Position numbers and translations under genes: made by a program
Shown: positions 1 to 12,979 of the stretch, piece by piece
How positions within the stretch are numbered: position 1 is the stretch's first letter
How the letters are laid out: every line of letters begins with the position of its first letter
Notes under the pieces: generated by a model
Seen by the model: only the letters and a program-made list of their open reading frames with translations
Databases searched by the model: none
What the model was told of the DNA's origin: nothing
Assembly: GCF_033568475.1 (NCBI RefSeq)
Contig: NC_133121.1
Span: forward strand, 191,358,664-191,422,663
DNA length: 64,000 nucleotides
Source of the DNA: Henckelia pumila
Lineage: Eukaryota; Streptophyta; Magnoliopsida; Lamiales; Gesneriaceae
Reading direction: 5' to 3'

Positions 1-1027
1 TTCTTGCGCGCCCGCCCCGTTGCTGGATTGGAAAGTTTTATTATTTCAGGCAATTAATTCTATGGGATTTTTGAAGGGCTTTTGCTGAGAAGTATAAAAA
101 GATTTTTATCTGAAAATAAGGGAGGAGCCGCCACACACATCCACTACAGATCAGATAATTAATCGTGAGATTTTGCTGGGATTTTCTGGAGCTTATCTGA
201 AGAACAAAGACGGAGTTCGATAGCCCGAACACGGCATCGACGACGGATTTGTTTTCTATCTTTTTATTTTATTCTGAATTTATGTTGAATTTTCTGAACA
301 TGTTTTGTTTTATTCAGAATTTTATTATGAACTAAATTTTTAGAGTCTAGAGGTCGGATGGAACCTGGTGTAGAAGCTTTCATGAATTCTTGATTTTATT
401 GGATTGAATTTCTTCTAGATTAATTGTTTTTCTAGAAGTGATTGTCTTTTCAATTATCTGATCAATAATTGATTTATTATATTTATTTGAAATCATTGCT
501 CGGGAGTGGGGATTTTGAATAAGACATTAGAAACTACACTGTTAATTATTTATACAGCTCGGGAGAGTGTATGATTTAACAGAGCTTTTAAAAAGAACAT
601 TGTTTTGTGATAGATCAATGCGATAAATTCTTAATAGGAATATTGAAATTGAATTGTAGTTGATAAACATTATTTGTTGCTCGGGAGAGGGAAATAATAC
701 ACGTAAGTGTTCTTGGCTATTAATTGAATGAAATTCATGAAGATTAATTAATTAGGATTGACTGTTGTTGAAACCAGGTGAAATTTATACCTCTAGACCA
801 TTATTCTCTGATTGATATTTATTTGAAAGTTGTGTGCGTGCTATCTAAAATCATCTGATTATTTATTTTTATTGCAAAATTCTCAAAGTTTGATTTTCTA
901 GATAAGTTTAGACTATTCTAATTACAAGTACTAAATATTTTCATTTTACTCCCTGTGGGATCGATATCTGAATTATTCACTATATTAAAACTTCACACTC
1001 GTATGCTTGCGAGGAAATTTCACAACA
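1..1027 (+). repeat. non-coding LTR-like sequence, truncated at the window edge
   Basis: No convincing coding frame is present. The stretch has a TATA-like TATAAAAAG near 96, several copies of a GCTCGGGAG motif (about 500-690), and close to its right end the phrase GGGATCGATATCTG followed by TTGCGAGGAAATTTCACAACA. Similar phrases end the LTRs of some plant gypsy elements, so I read it as the right part of an LTR abutting the broken copia element. Its left end lies outside the window, so target duplications cannot be tested. It replaces the gag region expected upstream of copia protease. Confidence 0.4.
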
Positions 1028-2330
1028 CAAGTAGTCTGGTACTTGGATAGTGGATGCTCAAGGCATATGACAGGAGACAGAAGAATGTTATCGGACTACA
1101 TTCCAGGATCAGGACCCAAGATTACTTTCAGAGATAACTCTAAAGGTATAACCATGGGTAAGGGTAAGCTTATCCATGGAAATATTCGCATTAAAAATGT
1201 ATTACTTGTAGAGAACTTGAAATATAATCTGATTAGTATTAGTCAATTGTGTGACTATGACTACTGTGTAGAATTCTGAAAGCACACTTGCAATGTAAAA
1301 GATCAATCTGGACTAATCATTATGACAGGTAAAAGATGTGGAAATACTTATAAAGTAAATTGGTCGGATCAACCAATCACTTCTGTTTGTCTGGTAGCAA
1401 AAAAGGTGAACCAAAATTGGTTATGGCACAAGAGACTCAATCACTTGAACTTCAAAGCTTTAGCCAATCTGAGTAAACATGAATTGGTTACAGGTCTGCC
1501 TAAAATCGAGTTTTCAAAAGATAAAGTTTGTACTGCCTGCCAACTAGGTAAGCAGATCAGATCATCTTTTAAAAACAAAGGATGAAAATCTTCTTCAAAA
1601 AGCTTAGAACTATTGCACATGGATCTGTTTGGTCCTATACCAGTAATGAGCTTAGAGGGAATGAAGTACACCCTAGTTATTGTTGATGATTTCTCGAGAT
1701 TTACTTGGGTGATATTTTCAAAATCCAAAGATCAAACTACCACCCAATTGATTAAACTTCTTTTAAGACTTCAAAATGAGAAATCTCAAACGATTGATAA
1801 AATTAGAAGTGATAGAGGAACCGAGTTTACAAATCAAACTCTGTCTACTTATCTTGAAAATCATGGAATCAAGCATGCGTATTCTGCAGCTAGAATGCCA
1901 CAACAAAATGGTGTTGCAGAAAGGAGAAATAGAACTCTAAAGGAAGCTGCTAGAACAATGATTGCTGATTCAGGTATTTCTCAAAAGTTTTGGACAGAAG
2001 ATGTAAACACATCTTGTTATACTCAGAACAGATCAATGATTAATAAGAAAGTCGAAAAAACACCTTATGAGATCTGGTATGGTAAAGTTCCAGTGATATC
2101 ATACTTTAAAGTATTTGGTTGTAAATGCTTCATGCACAACAATGGTAAGACTCATCTGATTGCACTTGATGTCAGATCAGATGCTGGTTTGTTTCTTGGA
2201 TACTCATCTGTTAGTAAAGCGTATAGAGCATTCAATACTAAATCTTTAACAGTTGAAGAATCAGTTCACATTGTTTTTTATGAAACATCTATCACTAATG
2301 AATCTCCAAGCTTAAATGATCTCAGTAACA
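1028..2330 (+). pseudogene. copia pol, left half: protease, GAG-pre-integrase, integrase core
   Basis: One reading frame runs through the whole segment, broken only by TGA codons at 1277-1279 and 1583-1585. The protease-like active-site region reads WYLDSGCSRHMTGD (about 1037-1078). A GAG-pre-integrase segment with WLWHKRLNH and a CTACQLGK zinc-binding half follows near 1420-1555. The integrase core starts at MDLFGP (about 1619), with the catalytic residues expected in RSDRGTEF and in NGVAERRNRTL. The frame is still open at 2330, where it meets the Helitron 5' terminus, and hits a stop inside the Helitron at about 2360. Gag is absent. Its right-hand partner resumes at 18749. Confidence 0.9.
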
Positions 2331-2350
2331 TCTCTTACTATTTAATAAAG
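2331..2350 (+). other. Helitron 5' terminus
   Basis: TCTCTTACTATTTAATAAAG, with the 5'-TC and the A flanking base expected of a Helitron insertion site. It interrupts the copia pol frame exactly here. Confidence 0.7.
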
Positions 2351-4487
2351 GCTAAGGGTTAGAAAGAAACTGTTTTGTACGTTTGGTATGGCTCAATAAA
2401 TTATTTTTATTAAAAAATAAGAAAAAACAAAACAAAACCTACACTTCCTAATACCATCACTTCGTGTCGCCTAAATCAAAGAACAGAACCATCTCATCCC
2501 TCCTCACATCATGGCTGCCTCACATCATGGCTGACATCATGGAAGAAGAAAACTATGAACAAGGATCGGTTTGTACCTTCCACTTCGACAAAACCACCTC
2601 TATTTTCTACAACCCCTTATTTTCAAATTACATCGTATTCTCAATCGAAGCCACTAAAATCATACGAACAACGAATTGGAAAATCTACTACCAAGCACGC
2701 TCCAAAGAACCTGGTACTTGATTTATGAAATCGATAATTTACAGCTTTTTGTTTCTGTGTATGATGAATATTTTTCAAAGCTTCAGGTCCTACACTCTTA
2801 CTTTATGATAATTTTTTTGGGAGTAAAATCCGTTGTATCATTTGAAAAATTTAAGTGCTTGCAGCTTCCAAGGTTTACAGGTTACTTAAATCTTCATTTT
2901 GTTTGCGTGTCTCTGAGATTGTAAGTGCTTTGAGATTTATATGGTTAATTGTTTGTGATTTCAGATTTATATGGGTTCTTGGTTCTCATACATAATGGGT
3001 CACGAGAAAATCTGTTCTTTTTGTTTCTGGAATAAAAAAAATTATTTATTAATGGTTCCTGATCATACATTTTAGTGGGTTCCTATTTTCGATTCATAAT
3101 AGGTTACGAGAACTTCTGTTCTTTATGGATTGTTCCATTTCTATGTGTTTGGCAAACGCGTTTAGGTGAGGAAACTTCTTTCCACATGCTTTTCTCGCCT
3201 TTTTCTGTTAATTCCGAGCTTTTATTCATTTATTCATGAATTGTGAATTTTGGCATGCTGATTCAATTTCATCGTCTAAATTCTGATTATGCTAAAATTT
3301 ACCTTTTTCAGCTCAAAACTTTTGGTACGAAATAGAATAAGAGTGACACAATCATAGAAGGCAGAAATTGAACTGGAAAATCTTAGAGAAACTCTTTTTT
3401 AATTAATTGTTTAATAATATTGACCAACATCAATCATTGCTTATGGAATTTGGACTGGGAAGCTACCCTACCTTAGACTCGGCCTCAAATGCACTACAAA
3501 AATAGTTGGTGAAAATTTGATTTGTGAGAAAATTTGAGCACATATCTTAGTTTGAGCTCTGAGTTACTCGAAATAATTGGAAACAATTGAGCGAAAAAAA
3601 CTGAGTTTTGTTGTGAAAATTTTAAGTCCTCGAGATCACACTAACTATGACAAACGTGAACATTTTTTGGAGAAAATTAAATTGAATTTGCCCTTGACAC
3701 ATCTGAACTCTTGATTATCAGTTAGTGGAGTAGTATTTATCTTGGATAACTCGAGATTATTACTGCATGCCTATCATAAAAAAGCCTACCATCGTCAATA
3801 ACTCAAAAGTAGACAAAGAAGTAAGTGCTTTTCCATTGTAATGATGAGTAGCGTAAGTTGATTTTTTATTTTTAAGAAATACTATAATATGTTAAAATAA
3901 CTAATAAAATTCTATCTACCATGCATAAATATTACCGCATAACTGAGTTTATCCACTTTTAATGTTTTTTCCTAAACAATAAATATTGACCTCATTCATT
4001 ACTAATTCAGATAAACTGTGTACCTTATCTGAATCTATATTTACTTTATTTCATTCAATTCATGCATTATACTCTTTAAATTTGCAAGTGATGTACATTA
4101 CATGTTTGTAGAAATAAGTCATTAAATTTAAAAAGTGAGTACGTGATTCTGAACAACAATAATTTCCAAAAACTTTCTCAATTACCATAAATATTTTATT
4201 TATGGGTTATTAACTGTAAGAAATATATTAACTTTGTTTATGTATTTATTTTATTTCATCTGTCATTCAAAAATTAAAAACTAAAACATAATTTTATGTA
4301 TTCTTTCATTTTTCTTCACGTATTATCTGTTTTTTTTAGTAATTATTATTTTATGTAGTCCATCAATATATGTTAATGAGATTTTGTACATCTGATTTCT
4401 ACATCATTCTTTACTTATATTTCAAATTTCTAATTTATTTGGATTTTAACTTATTTGTTACTGTGAAATGCTATATAGGACACAACA
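2351..4487 (+). other. Helitron leader without a convincing gene
   Basis: About 2.1 kb upstream of the Rep/helicase start. Only short open stretches occur (for example around 2464-2720) and none resembles a known family. Two short internal repetitions are visible: TCACATCATGGCTG occurs twice near 2505-2535, and a GGGTTC...CATAATGGGTCACGAGAA-like block near 2975-3015 returns in altered form near 3080-3120. A polypyrimidine-AG just before 4488 (TATATAG, then the ATG nine bases later) suggests a 5'-leader intron. Confidence 0.5.
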
Positions 4488-5262
4488 ATGCCTCGCTCTC
4501 CTTCTCATACCAATCAAAACAGTGTCGAACGACGTCAGCTACGTACAATTCGTGAACTTAATAGAAGAAATGCCATGGCGCAAGAACAACGACACAATTA
4601 CCTCCAACAACGTCGATCAAATTATGCAATAAGAAATCAATCAGTTATACAAACTATTGAAAACTCAACGGCCATTAATTCCTCGGATTCTACTTCTAAC
4701 CGCCAAGGTATGCTTCACTATGCACAAAATTTAAGCTCCCCAATACAGAATATTAATTTTCAAATTAAACATTTAAAATTATGTTAATTAAATTATGCTT
4801 ACCCACGCAAATGCACACAAATAACTTTACGTCCATATGATGTTATGTAGAAAGACTTCAGCAACGGAGAACATCTGATCGTAACAGAAGACATTCAATG
4901 AACGAAGAAGAAAGATCCAACTATTTAGCTCGGCGTAGAGAATATTACCGAAGAAGAAGATATCCTAATCTTACCTCATCCACAGCCTTATCCACAGCAG
5001 ATGATTCTCATGTCTCCATCAATAACTTTACTGCAACAACTTCAATGAATGTTCAAATAATACCAAACTCCGATCAATTATGTAAGCATCTTTTAAAAAA
5101 ATATTAATTGCAATATAAAAATTTCAATTACTCAGCTTTAATTATTGTCTTTAATAAACCTTCATTTATTCAATTGTTAATAAGAAAATTTCCCCATATA
5201 CTTATTTAATATTATATACAAACACAAATGACCTTTTTTTTTTTTTTTTTTGTTAACTCCAG

Positions 5263-5586
5263 GTCCTGATGCGCCTACAATGAGACAAATATGTCGTATA
5301 GAAACAATACCTTATCACACTTTCTCAGCAAACTTTGAGACAGGAGGTGGTAGCGGACATCCAACAAATATTGAACCACCAGGTAACTTATTACATATAA
5401 TCGTTCATTACTACAATTTTAGATAGTAGAAATACAATTCTAATTTTTTGTTCTTCATACCAGGTCCTGATACAGCTACATTGAGACAAATTTGTTGTGT
5501 ACAAGCAACATCAAATCACACTTTCTCATCAAACTTTGAGACAGGAACTACTAGCGCACAACATCCAACAAATTTTGAACATCAAG
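5263..5586 (+). repeat. tandemly duplicated exon within the Rep/helicase gene
   Basis: Exons 5263-5382 (120 nt) and 5464-5586 (123 nt) are clearly related. Both start GTCCTGAT, share GAGACAAAT, CACACTTTCTCA and AACTTTGAGACAGGA, end in an ATTGAAC/TTTGAAC block, and are followed by GGTAACTT. Both are phase 1-1, so the duplication does not shift the frame. The intron between them (5383-5463) is very short. Confidence 0.85.
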
Positions 5587-8032
5587 GTAACTTTTTATAT
5601 AAAATCGCTCAATACTAAAAATATATGATGGAAATTTTTACGTTTGAATTCATTGCATAAATGCAAAAATATAACTTTTTTATTATATATACTCCACACT
5701 TTTAATATATATTTTATAATACATAACATTCAATATAAACTTATAAACTACTATGCTTCACATTACTGTCTTTAATAAACCTCATATATTCATTTAAAAC
5801 TAAAAAAATTTCCACAAATATTTATTTAATACTAACAACCGTGTCACACGCATTGCGTTTGACCAAAAAATGTGACAAACATTTTCCTTAATATATGTTC
5901 ACAAAATAAATTTAATGCAGTTAAATAACATAACTAAAATATTTTATACACATGTATACAGATGATCATATAACTTTTTTAAAAGGTGTTGAACTTAAAA
6001 AATTTGAAACACGATCCTAATATATACATGTTTCACGAAATAAGCACTCTTTTATTTACACTTTAAAGAGATTCCTGCATTTCAGATTTTAAACTTAAAA
6101 TACCGAAACTAATGAACGATTTTTATGCTAATAAAATAATAAGAGATTAAAAAATATAAAGTGAACTTATACATTTTTAAAATGAAATTTAAATTTAGAA
6201 GCAAAAAAAAAAAAAAAATAATCCAACCTACTGATGTAGATGACAACAAAAATTGAATACCTACTAACAAATTTGTAGTCAATTAATATTGTATAAAAAA
6301 AAATTATCTATTATGAAATTCAAACAGAAGTCAAACACCATTTAGTAGGAAAAATCAAGAAGATACTAAAATTCTATGAAAATAAATTTGATATCAAAAC
6401 TGTATTTTTTTCATGTTTATGTTACAATATTATTTAGAATAAAATGATTGCCATTAACTTAAAGAATAACAAATATGTAAATTAAATAAACCTAAAATTA
6501 TAAACTTTAATATTTAAAGAGTAAATTAAAAAAATTTATAAATTGAAGTAACATTTTTGTATATGTGAAAATATCGTATTTTTATAACAAAAATATTAAA
6601 TGTATTCAAAATGATTGAGAATGAAAAATGTTCGATGAAGCTGTTCTATACTTTGCACAACATAATTGCTGAAATGAATGCTAGCAACTGAAAAATGTCA
6701 GTTCCTAGCATTCATCGAATAGCTTCATCGAACATTTCTCAGTTGCTAGCATCAATTGAGAAGCTTCTCTCTCAGCTTCTGTTTAAGTTAGTATAGTGAG
6801 TTCAATACTTTGACACAAAAAAAATTGCTGAAAAATAACGAAGAACCATATTTTTAAAAAAAAATCATAGAAATGACAGGGCGTTAAAGAAATCCATTTA
6901 GCAATAACTTTAACTTGATTTCCAAAAATTGCGGATAAAAACTATGACCAAGGCCTCCAAAGCCTTCAAGTAAAGAACACCCAAGGTAATGAGAAAGGCA
7001 TTAAACCATATAAATGAAAAAAAAAAAGTAGAATGGAAGGACTTCCATATTATAATCATTCTCTTTGAAGACCTAATTCCGTCAATGCTTGAAACAGAGA
7101 CTCTACCATGTCTTTCAGAACACAATGACAATGAAATTTTTTCAAAGTAGAGAAAAGATACATATTAGAAGACGATCAAATTATCAACAAAGATTAATGG
7201 TGATTTTAAAAAATAAAGATAGATAATTTTGTCCCAAAAATTAAAAAAAATGATCCATATTGAATTATGGTCAATCAATAAAGATAGATAGTTGTTGCTC
7301 TGTGAACAGAGTTAACAATGAATTTTCGTAAATCCTATATAATGTCATAAACACTCAAAGAAAACAAACTGATACAAAATGAAAAACAATAAATATTAAT
7401 AATATATATATTAATAAGAAACATAAATAGAATAGTAAAATTAAATAAATAACACATACGAAACATGTCAAAAGTATTTGTGATAGCCAAACAGCATGAA
7501 CTGACAATCACTAAAAACATCCTATGTCAATATAATTACTGCCATAAAAAATTTTAATGTACTAAAATATATATGGAACGAAAAAATATACCATTAAAGC
7601 CATTAAATAGTTAAACCAAACTCAAATTACAAAATGAATTAGTTAAAAAGATAACTAAATGACAAGTTGGCAACACATGTTGTATATATAAGAAAGATAA
7701 GTTAAAAAAATTAATAAGATTTTAATTTATCTATTTATTGGATGCATTGATTGAATCTTCATTTGCTTTATTTAATGATATCTACATTTATCATGGATAA
7801 GATGTCGATCTTTAATTTGAGGTAAGAAAACTCATTGCACTTTACGATCTCATCCATTGTTACCCATTTACATAAATTTCTTAATTTTAATTTTTTAAAA
7901 GTTTCGTTGATAATTTAATATATGGACAATGGACATATACGAGTAAATAAATTCCTTACTCATAAATTTAAAATTAAAAATCAAAGTATTTCAATTTTGA
8001 TAATCCAATATTTATTTTTAATATGACCACAG
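5587..8032 (+). other. large AT-rich intron of the Rep/helicase gene
   Basis: About 2.4 kb between the duplicated exon and the exon starting at 8033. No coding sequence is recognisable. It contains a hairpin-forming inverted repeat (6627-6752) and may hold old inserted elements. An intron this long is unusual for plant Helitrons, so part of it may be a later insertion. Confidence 0.55.
6627..6752. repeat. complex inverted repeat / long hairpin
   Basis: The outer arms are 6627-6646 (AATGTTCGATGAAGCTGTTC) and 6718-6737, complementary with one mismatch. The inner arms are 6674-6684 (ATGAATGCTAG) and 6705-6715, perfectly complementary. A third segment, 6740-6752 (CAGTTGCTAGCAT), is the perfect complement of 6678-6690 and offers an alternative fold. 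Confidence 0.8.
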
Positions 8033-11000
8033 GAAATAGATTTACAACAAACAACAGTGATATTAGGGTTCAACAATATCGGCGCCCACGTCGGTATTGT
8101 AATCTAGCAAGAGAATTCAATGAATCTCTACCACATTATCAATGGCGACTACCGGACACAACAAATTGTCTACATTGTCAAGCTTTGTTATTCCATGGCG
8201 AAACATCACAACTATGTTGTAGAAATGGACGGACAAAGCTAGAATCTATTCCTTCACCAAATGAATTCCAACAACTGTTTGCTGGAGACAATGAACAAAG
8301 CAGACACTTTTTGCAGTGGATAAGAGCATATAATCATGTTTTCTCATTCACGTCAATGGGGGTCAATATAGACCAAACCTTAGCAACTGGTGCAAATGGG
8401 ATTTACACATTTCGTGCACATGGTGCAATATATCACTCGATCGGAAGTCTTCTACCTCGTGAAAATTGTAGACCAAGGTATCTGCAAATGTGGATTGTTG
8501 ACATAGACCATGAGGTAGATAATAGACTTCAAGAAAATAGCGAGCTCAGGCAAGATTTGTTGATCAAGATACAAAACATTCTTGATCAACATAATCCATT
8601 TGTTAATGTCTTTCGACAAATAGGTCAACGTCAAGACATACCTAAATGCAAGATCATCATTAAACAACAAGCCCCTAATCAACATCAATACAGTCTACCA
8701 ACTGCTTCTCAAGTTTCAGTTGTTATTGTCGACAACGAATCCCCAGAGAACTTGGGAAGCAGAGATATTTTCATACAAGGAATCGATGGATATCTTATGA
8801 ATATTCAAGATATAGTTGGATACTATGACCCCTTACAATACCCACTTCTTTTGCCCTACGGAACATATGGTTGGGATATTAACAGCAGAAATATGGATGG
8901 TACCCGATTAACATGCTTAAACTACTATGCATATATGCTACAGGTTAGCAACACATCCTGCATTTTCTACAGTTATTAGCCAACTATAAATAATTTAATT
9001 TCACTATTCAATTGATGTTAATAAACTTTAACAATAGATACGGGAAAATTCTCCAACATTACTGCTTCGAGGACGTCTATTGCAACAATATGTAGTCAAT
9101 AACTATGTCAAGATTGAAACACAAAGACTGAGGTGGATACGTTCTAATCAACGTAACATTCGGTCTGAACTTTACCAAGGACTACAAGATTGTTTAGATG
9201 GGGGAGAAAACAATGCAGGTATGGTACCTTCATAAACATAATATTATTATTTAGTGTATATTTTCTAACTTAATATGACTAACACCTATAATATACAGGA
9301 AATGTTGGTCATAGAATTGTACTTCCATCATCTTTTAGTGGAAGTCCACGTGATATGTACCAACGATATCAAGATGCAATGACTTTGGTACAGACTTATG
9401 GAAAACCAGATCTAATGATTACAATGACATGCAATCCAAATTGGAGCGAGATAAAAAATCAATTATATCATGGGCAATCTCCTCAAGACCGTCCTGATTT
9501 AATTACAAGGATATTCAAATCCAAATTTGAGGAATTTAAGAAAGACATTGTGGATAGAGGAGTGTTGGGAAAAGTTCAATCTTATTCATATGTCATTGAG
9601 TACCAAAAAAGGGGATTGCCACATGCGCATATGCTGATCATTTTTCAGAATACCGATAAGCTGCAAACACCTGATGAATTTGACTCAATAGTGCGTGCTG
9701 AAATACCTTCACAAACAGAGGAACCCAATCTATATGAAGTTGTTATCCATCATATGATACACGGACCATGTGGAGCACTCAATCCTAATTCTCCGTGTAT
9801 GAGAGATGGAAAATGTAAGAAAAAATTTCCAAAACCATTTGTGTTACATACTTCTCGAGGAATGGATTCATACCCTTTGTATCGAAGACGTGAAGGTACA
9901 CAAGTACAAATATATGAAAATGATCAATTCAAGGTTGACAACGGCTGGGTCGTCCCTTATAATCCGTGGCTTTTGTTGAAATATGATTGTCACATAAATG
10001 TTGAAGTTTGTGGCGGTATCAAATGTGTTAAGTACATATACAAATACATTCATAAAGGACCTGACCGAGTTGCATTAGAGGTACATAATGGACATAATCT
10101 TGATGAAATACAACAATATGTTGATGGAAGATGGATCTCCGTGCCTGAAGCTCTGTGGTGAATTTTCTCATTTGACTTTAGTAGGATGTATCCTGCTGTA
10201 ATTAGGTTGCAATTACATCTACCAAACCAGCATTCCATTCAATTTCACTCAAACCAAAACATAAGTGATGTACTTGCAAATGATGTAAACACAAAGACCA
10301 TGCTCAAAGAATTTTTTCAAATGAATTGTGTTCCTGAATTGACTGGAAAATACTTATATAGGGAATTTCCACAATATTTCACTTGGATACAATCTCGAAA
10401 AGAATGGGTTCCTCGAAGAAGCCAAAATCAAGTAGTTGGAAGGATATATGTTGTGTCCCCATCAGAAGGTGAGAGATTTTATCTTCGCATACTTCTCAAT
10501 CATGTTCCAGGTCCGAAATCTTTTGATTATTTGATGACTGTGAATGGAAATGTATACACAAACTTTAAAGAAGCAGCTGAAATTAGGGGACTTCTGAAAC
10601 ATGATGATTATGTGCACCATTGTCTGATCGAAGCTTGCTCAGTTAAAATGCCATCGTCATTGAGAAGATTATTTGTCTCCATCTTGGTGTTTTGCCAACC
10701 AACAAAGGTTCGTGAACTTTGGGATGAGTTCCACACATATATGTCTGAAGATTATGGAAGATCCATTTCATCTAATAGTGAATTCATCACAAATAAATTG
10801 CTTCTTGAGATACGAAGATTGTTGCATCAATACAAAAAAATGCTCGATGATTTTGATTTGCCATCAATAAATATAGCGTTTTTATCAGACCACCCACTTC
10901 CAAGAATAATTGAAGATGAGCTTTCAATTCAAATTTCAGATGAGGATTTGAGATGTATTGAACATTTGAATGCTCAACAAAAATTGACATTTGATTCTGT

Positions 11001-12462
11001 CATACAAAGCATTATGTGCAACCAACCAAAACTATTCTTTATTGATGGTCCAGGAGGCACTGGAAAGACCTTTCTTTACCGTACAATTTTGGCTCATCTC
11101 AGAAAGAGAGGAAAAATTATAATTGCCGTAGAGACTTCTGAATAGCTGCAACATTGTTGCCTGGGGGAAGGACAGCACATTCACGTCTAAAAATTCCACT
11201 TAAACCAACAACATCAACCCTTTGTACGATAAAAAAACAGTCAGATCTTGCTGAGTTAAAAAGGCGTGCAACAGCAGTAATATGGGATGAGGCTTCAATG
11301 GCAAACTGTTATGCTTTCGAATCTGTCAACAAAACTTTTCAAGATATTATGGAAAATCAGTTGCCATTTGGAGGAAAAATTATGGTTTTTGGTGGAGATT
11401 TTCGACAAGTACTGCCAGTTGTTAAACGGGAACTATGAGAGAACAAATTGCTGCAAGCATTTCAAGGTCAACATTCTGGCATCGTGTCAATGTATTACGT
11501 CTTCAACAAAATATGAGATCTGCACAAGATACTGAGTTTTCAGAGTTTCTGTTGAGGATAGACAACGGTTTGCAGCATACAATCAATGGAGACTTTATAA
11601 AATTGCCTGATTCCATGGTCATACAATGGGAGAATGAAGAATCAATTGACAAGTTGATTGATTTTGTTTTTCCAAATATGATCAATCATGTAAACGATGC
11701 AAACTACATGGTTGGCAGAGCCATTATTACCCCAAAAAACTGTGATGTTGATAAAATCAATGAAATGCTCATCTCAAAATTTCCAGGAGAAGAAAGAGTG
11801 TATACATCTTGGGACTCCATTGAAGATGACAATAACAATCTTTTTCAAGAAGAGTTCTTGAATTCTCTAAGTCCAAGTGGTTTGCCACCTTATATAATCT
11901 CACTAAAAGTAGGTTGCCCAATCATGTTACTGCGAAATGTTGCTCCTGAACTAGGCCTGTGTAACGGGACAAGATTAATATGCCGCAATCTTGGAAGAAA
12001 CTTTATTGATGCAGAGATCATAACAGGTCCACATAAGGGTACCAGATACTTTATTCATAGAATGCCTTTGAAAAGTGAAGAAAATTCTGGATTGCCGTTT
12101 GAGTTGACACGTAGACAATTTCCATTGAGATTGAGTTTTGCTCTTACAATAAATAAATCACAAGGACAAACAATACCAAATGTTGGGATCTTTCTTCGGA
12201 ATCATGTGTTCAGCCATGGGCAGCTATATGTCGCTCTTTCAAGAGGAGTTTCTCAACAATGTACTAAAATTTTGGTCAAAGACGGAAATCTACAATCTCA
12301 CAATGGTGTTTACACAAGAAATGTCGTTTACAAAGATGTGTTATTACCTAACATTCCTTGATACAACAACTTAGAGTCAGTGAACTATCCTTACAAAAAA
12401 TAAAAATAAATTTTTATCTACAAATTGTTACAAAATCAAACAGTTTATTTTGCTATGCAGAT

Positions 12463-12979
12463 GACCAAATTCATTTTTCCGAAACTTTGGTGGCTGATGA
12501 AAAAACTGTTATTGAGGATACTACTACATGTCGACATACACCTCCTGCTCAATCTTATAGGGTAAAATTTTATTTTAAATATTGCAAAATTCAAATATGA
12601 TTATGATTAATTTAACTTTAAAAACATTTTAGCCTCGAAGATTTCAAGTGATTAGTCCGGGATGGAAAACTACAATAGGTATAAATGCATACGACTTCGG
12701 GAGAGTGATTTTAAGAATTGTTCAGAAATTAAAAAAACACGTGTAAGTCAATATGTGTCTTATAACACAATTCTTCTTCTTCTTCTTTTTATTTTTTAAA
12801 ATTTATGTAACATAACTTTTCCCTATATAATTTTTTGTATATTTACGTTCCTTTCTTACAGCAACAAGCGAATTGCGTGGGTAGAAGGATGGGATTCAAC
12901 GGACGTACGCGTTCAAATACTAATTGTTTTCTACAATATGCGTTCTTTGACAAATCTAATTTTAATTGGTCTCACGTAA
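12463..12979 (+). other. possible spliced three-exon frame of unknown function in the Helitron
   Basis: Three blocks with plausible splice borders lie just downstream of the helicase stop: 12461-12561 (acceptor GCTATGCAG, donor GGGTAAAA), 12633-12742 (acceptor ACATTTTAG, donor CGTGTAAGT) and 12862-12979 (acceptor CTTTCTTACAG). The codon phase matches across both introns, starting at 12463 and ending at a TAA at 12977-12979. Only one frame is open in the middle block, which reads PRRFQVISPGWKTTIGINAY and onward. A different frame of the last block stays open to a further possible donor at about 13036, so the last exon is uncertain. I do not recognise the product. It may be a captured host gene or Helitron cargo. 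Confidence 0.4.

Larger units (their letters stand above)
4488..12361 (+). pseudogene. Helitron Rep/helicase (HUH replication initiator fused to a PIF1-like helicase), broken
   Basis: The Rep nicks and joins the transposon ends and the helicase unwinds DNA for rolling-circle transposition. I infer seven exons with GT-AG borders and matching phases: 4488-4707, 4851-5081, 5263-5382, 5464-5586, 8033-8943, 9038-9218, 9299-12361, about 1,616 codons. The N-terminus has an Arg-rich repeat (YLARRREYYRRRR). Exon 5 has a Cys/His cluster and a YDPLQYPLLLPYGTYGW block. Exon 7 has the HUH motif GLPHAHML (about 9613), the Rep tyrosine region KYIYKYIHKG (about 10030), Walker A GPGGTGKT (about 11048), Walker B VIWDEAS (about 11280), GGDFRQVLP (about 11393), and C-terminal TINKSQGQT and YVALSRG. 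The lesions are an in-frame TGA at 10159-10161 and two single-base losses, near 11140 and near 11427. Everything else is open, so the gene died recently relative to its host copia element. Confidence 0.9.

Noticed and set aside
5821-5880. CCGTGTCACACGCATTGCGTTTGAC near 5840 as a Helitron-type 3' hairpin
   Set aside because: No CTRR follows at a suitable distance and Rep/helicase exons continue downstream in phase. It could mark a small nested element but that is not supported.
8023-8034. ATG at 8023 as the start of the Rep gene
   Set aside because: The Arg-rich N-terminal exons at 4488-5586 join in phase to an AG acceptor at 8032, so this ATG lies in the intron end.
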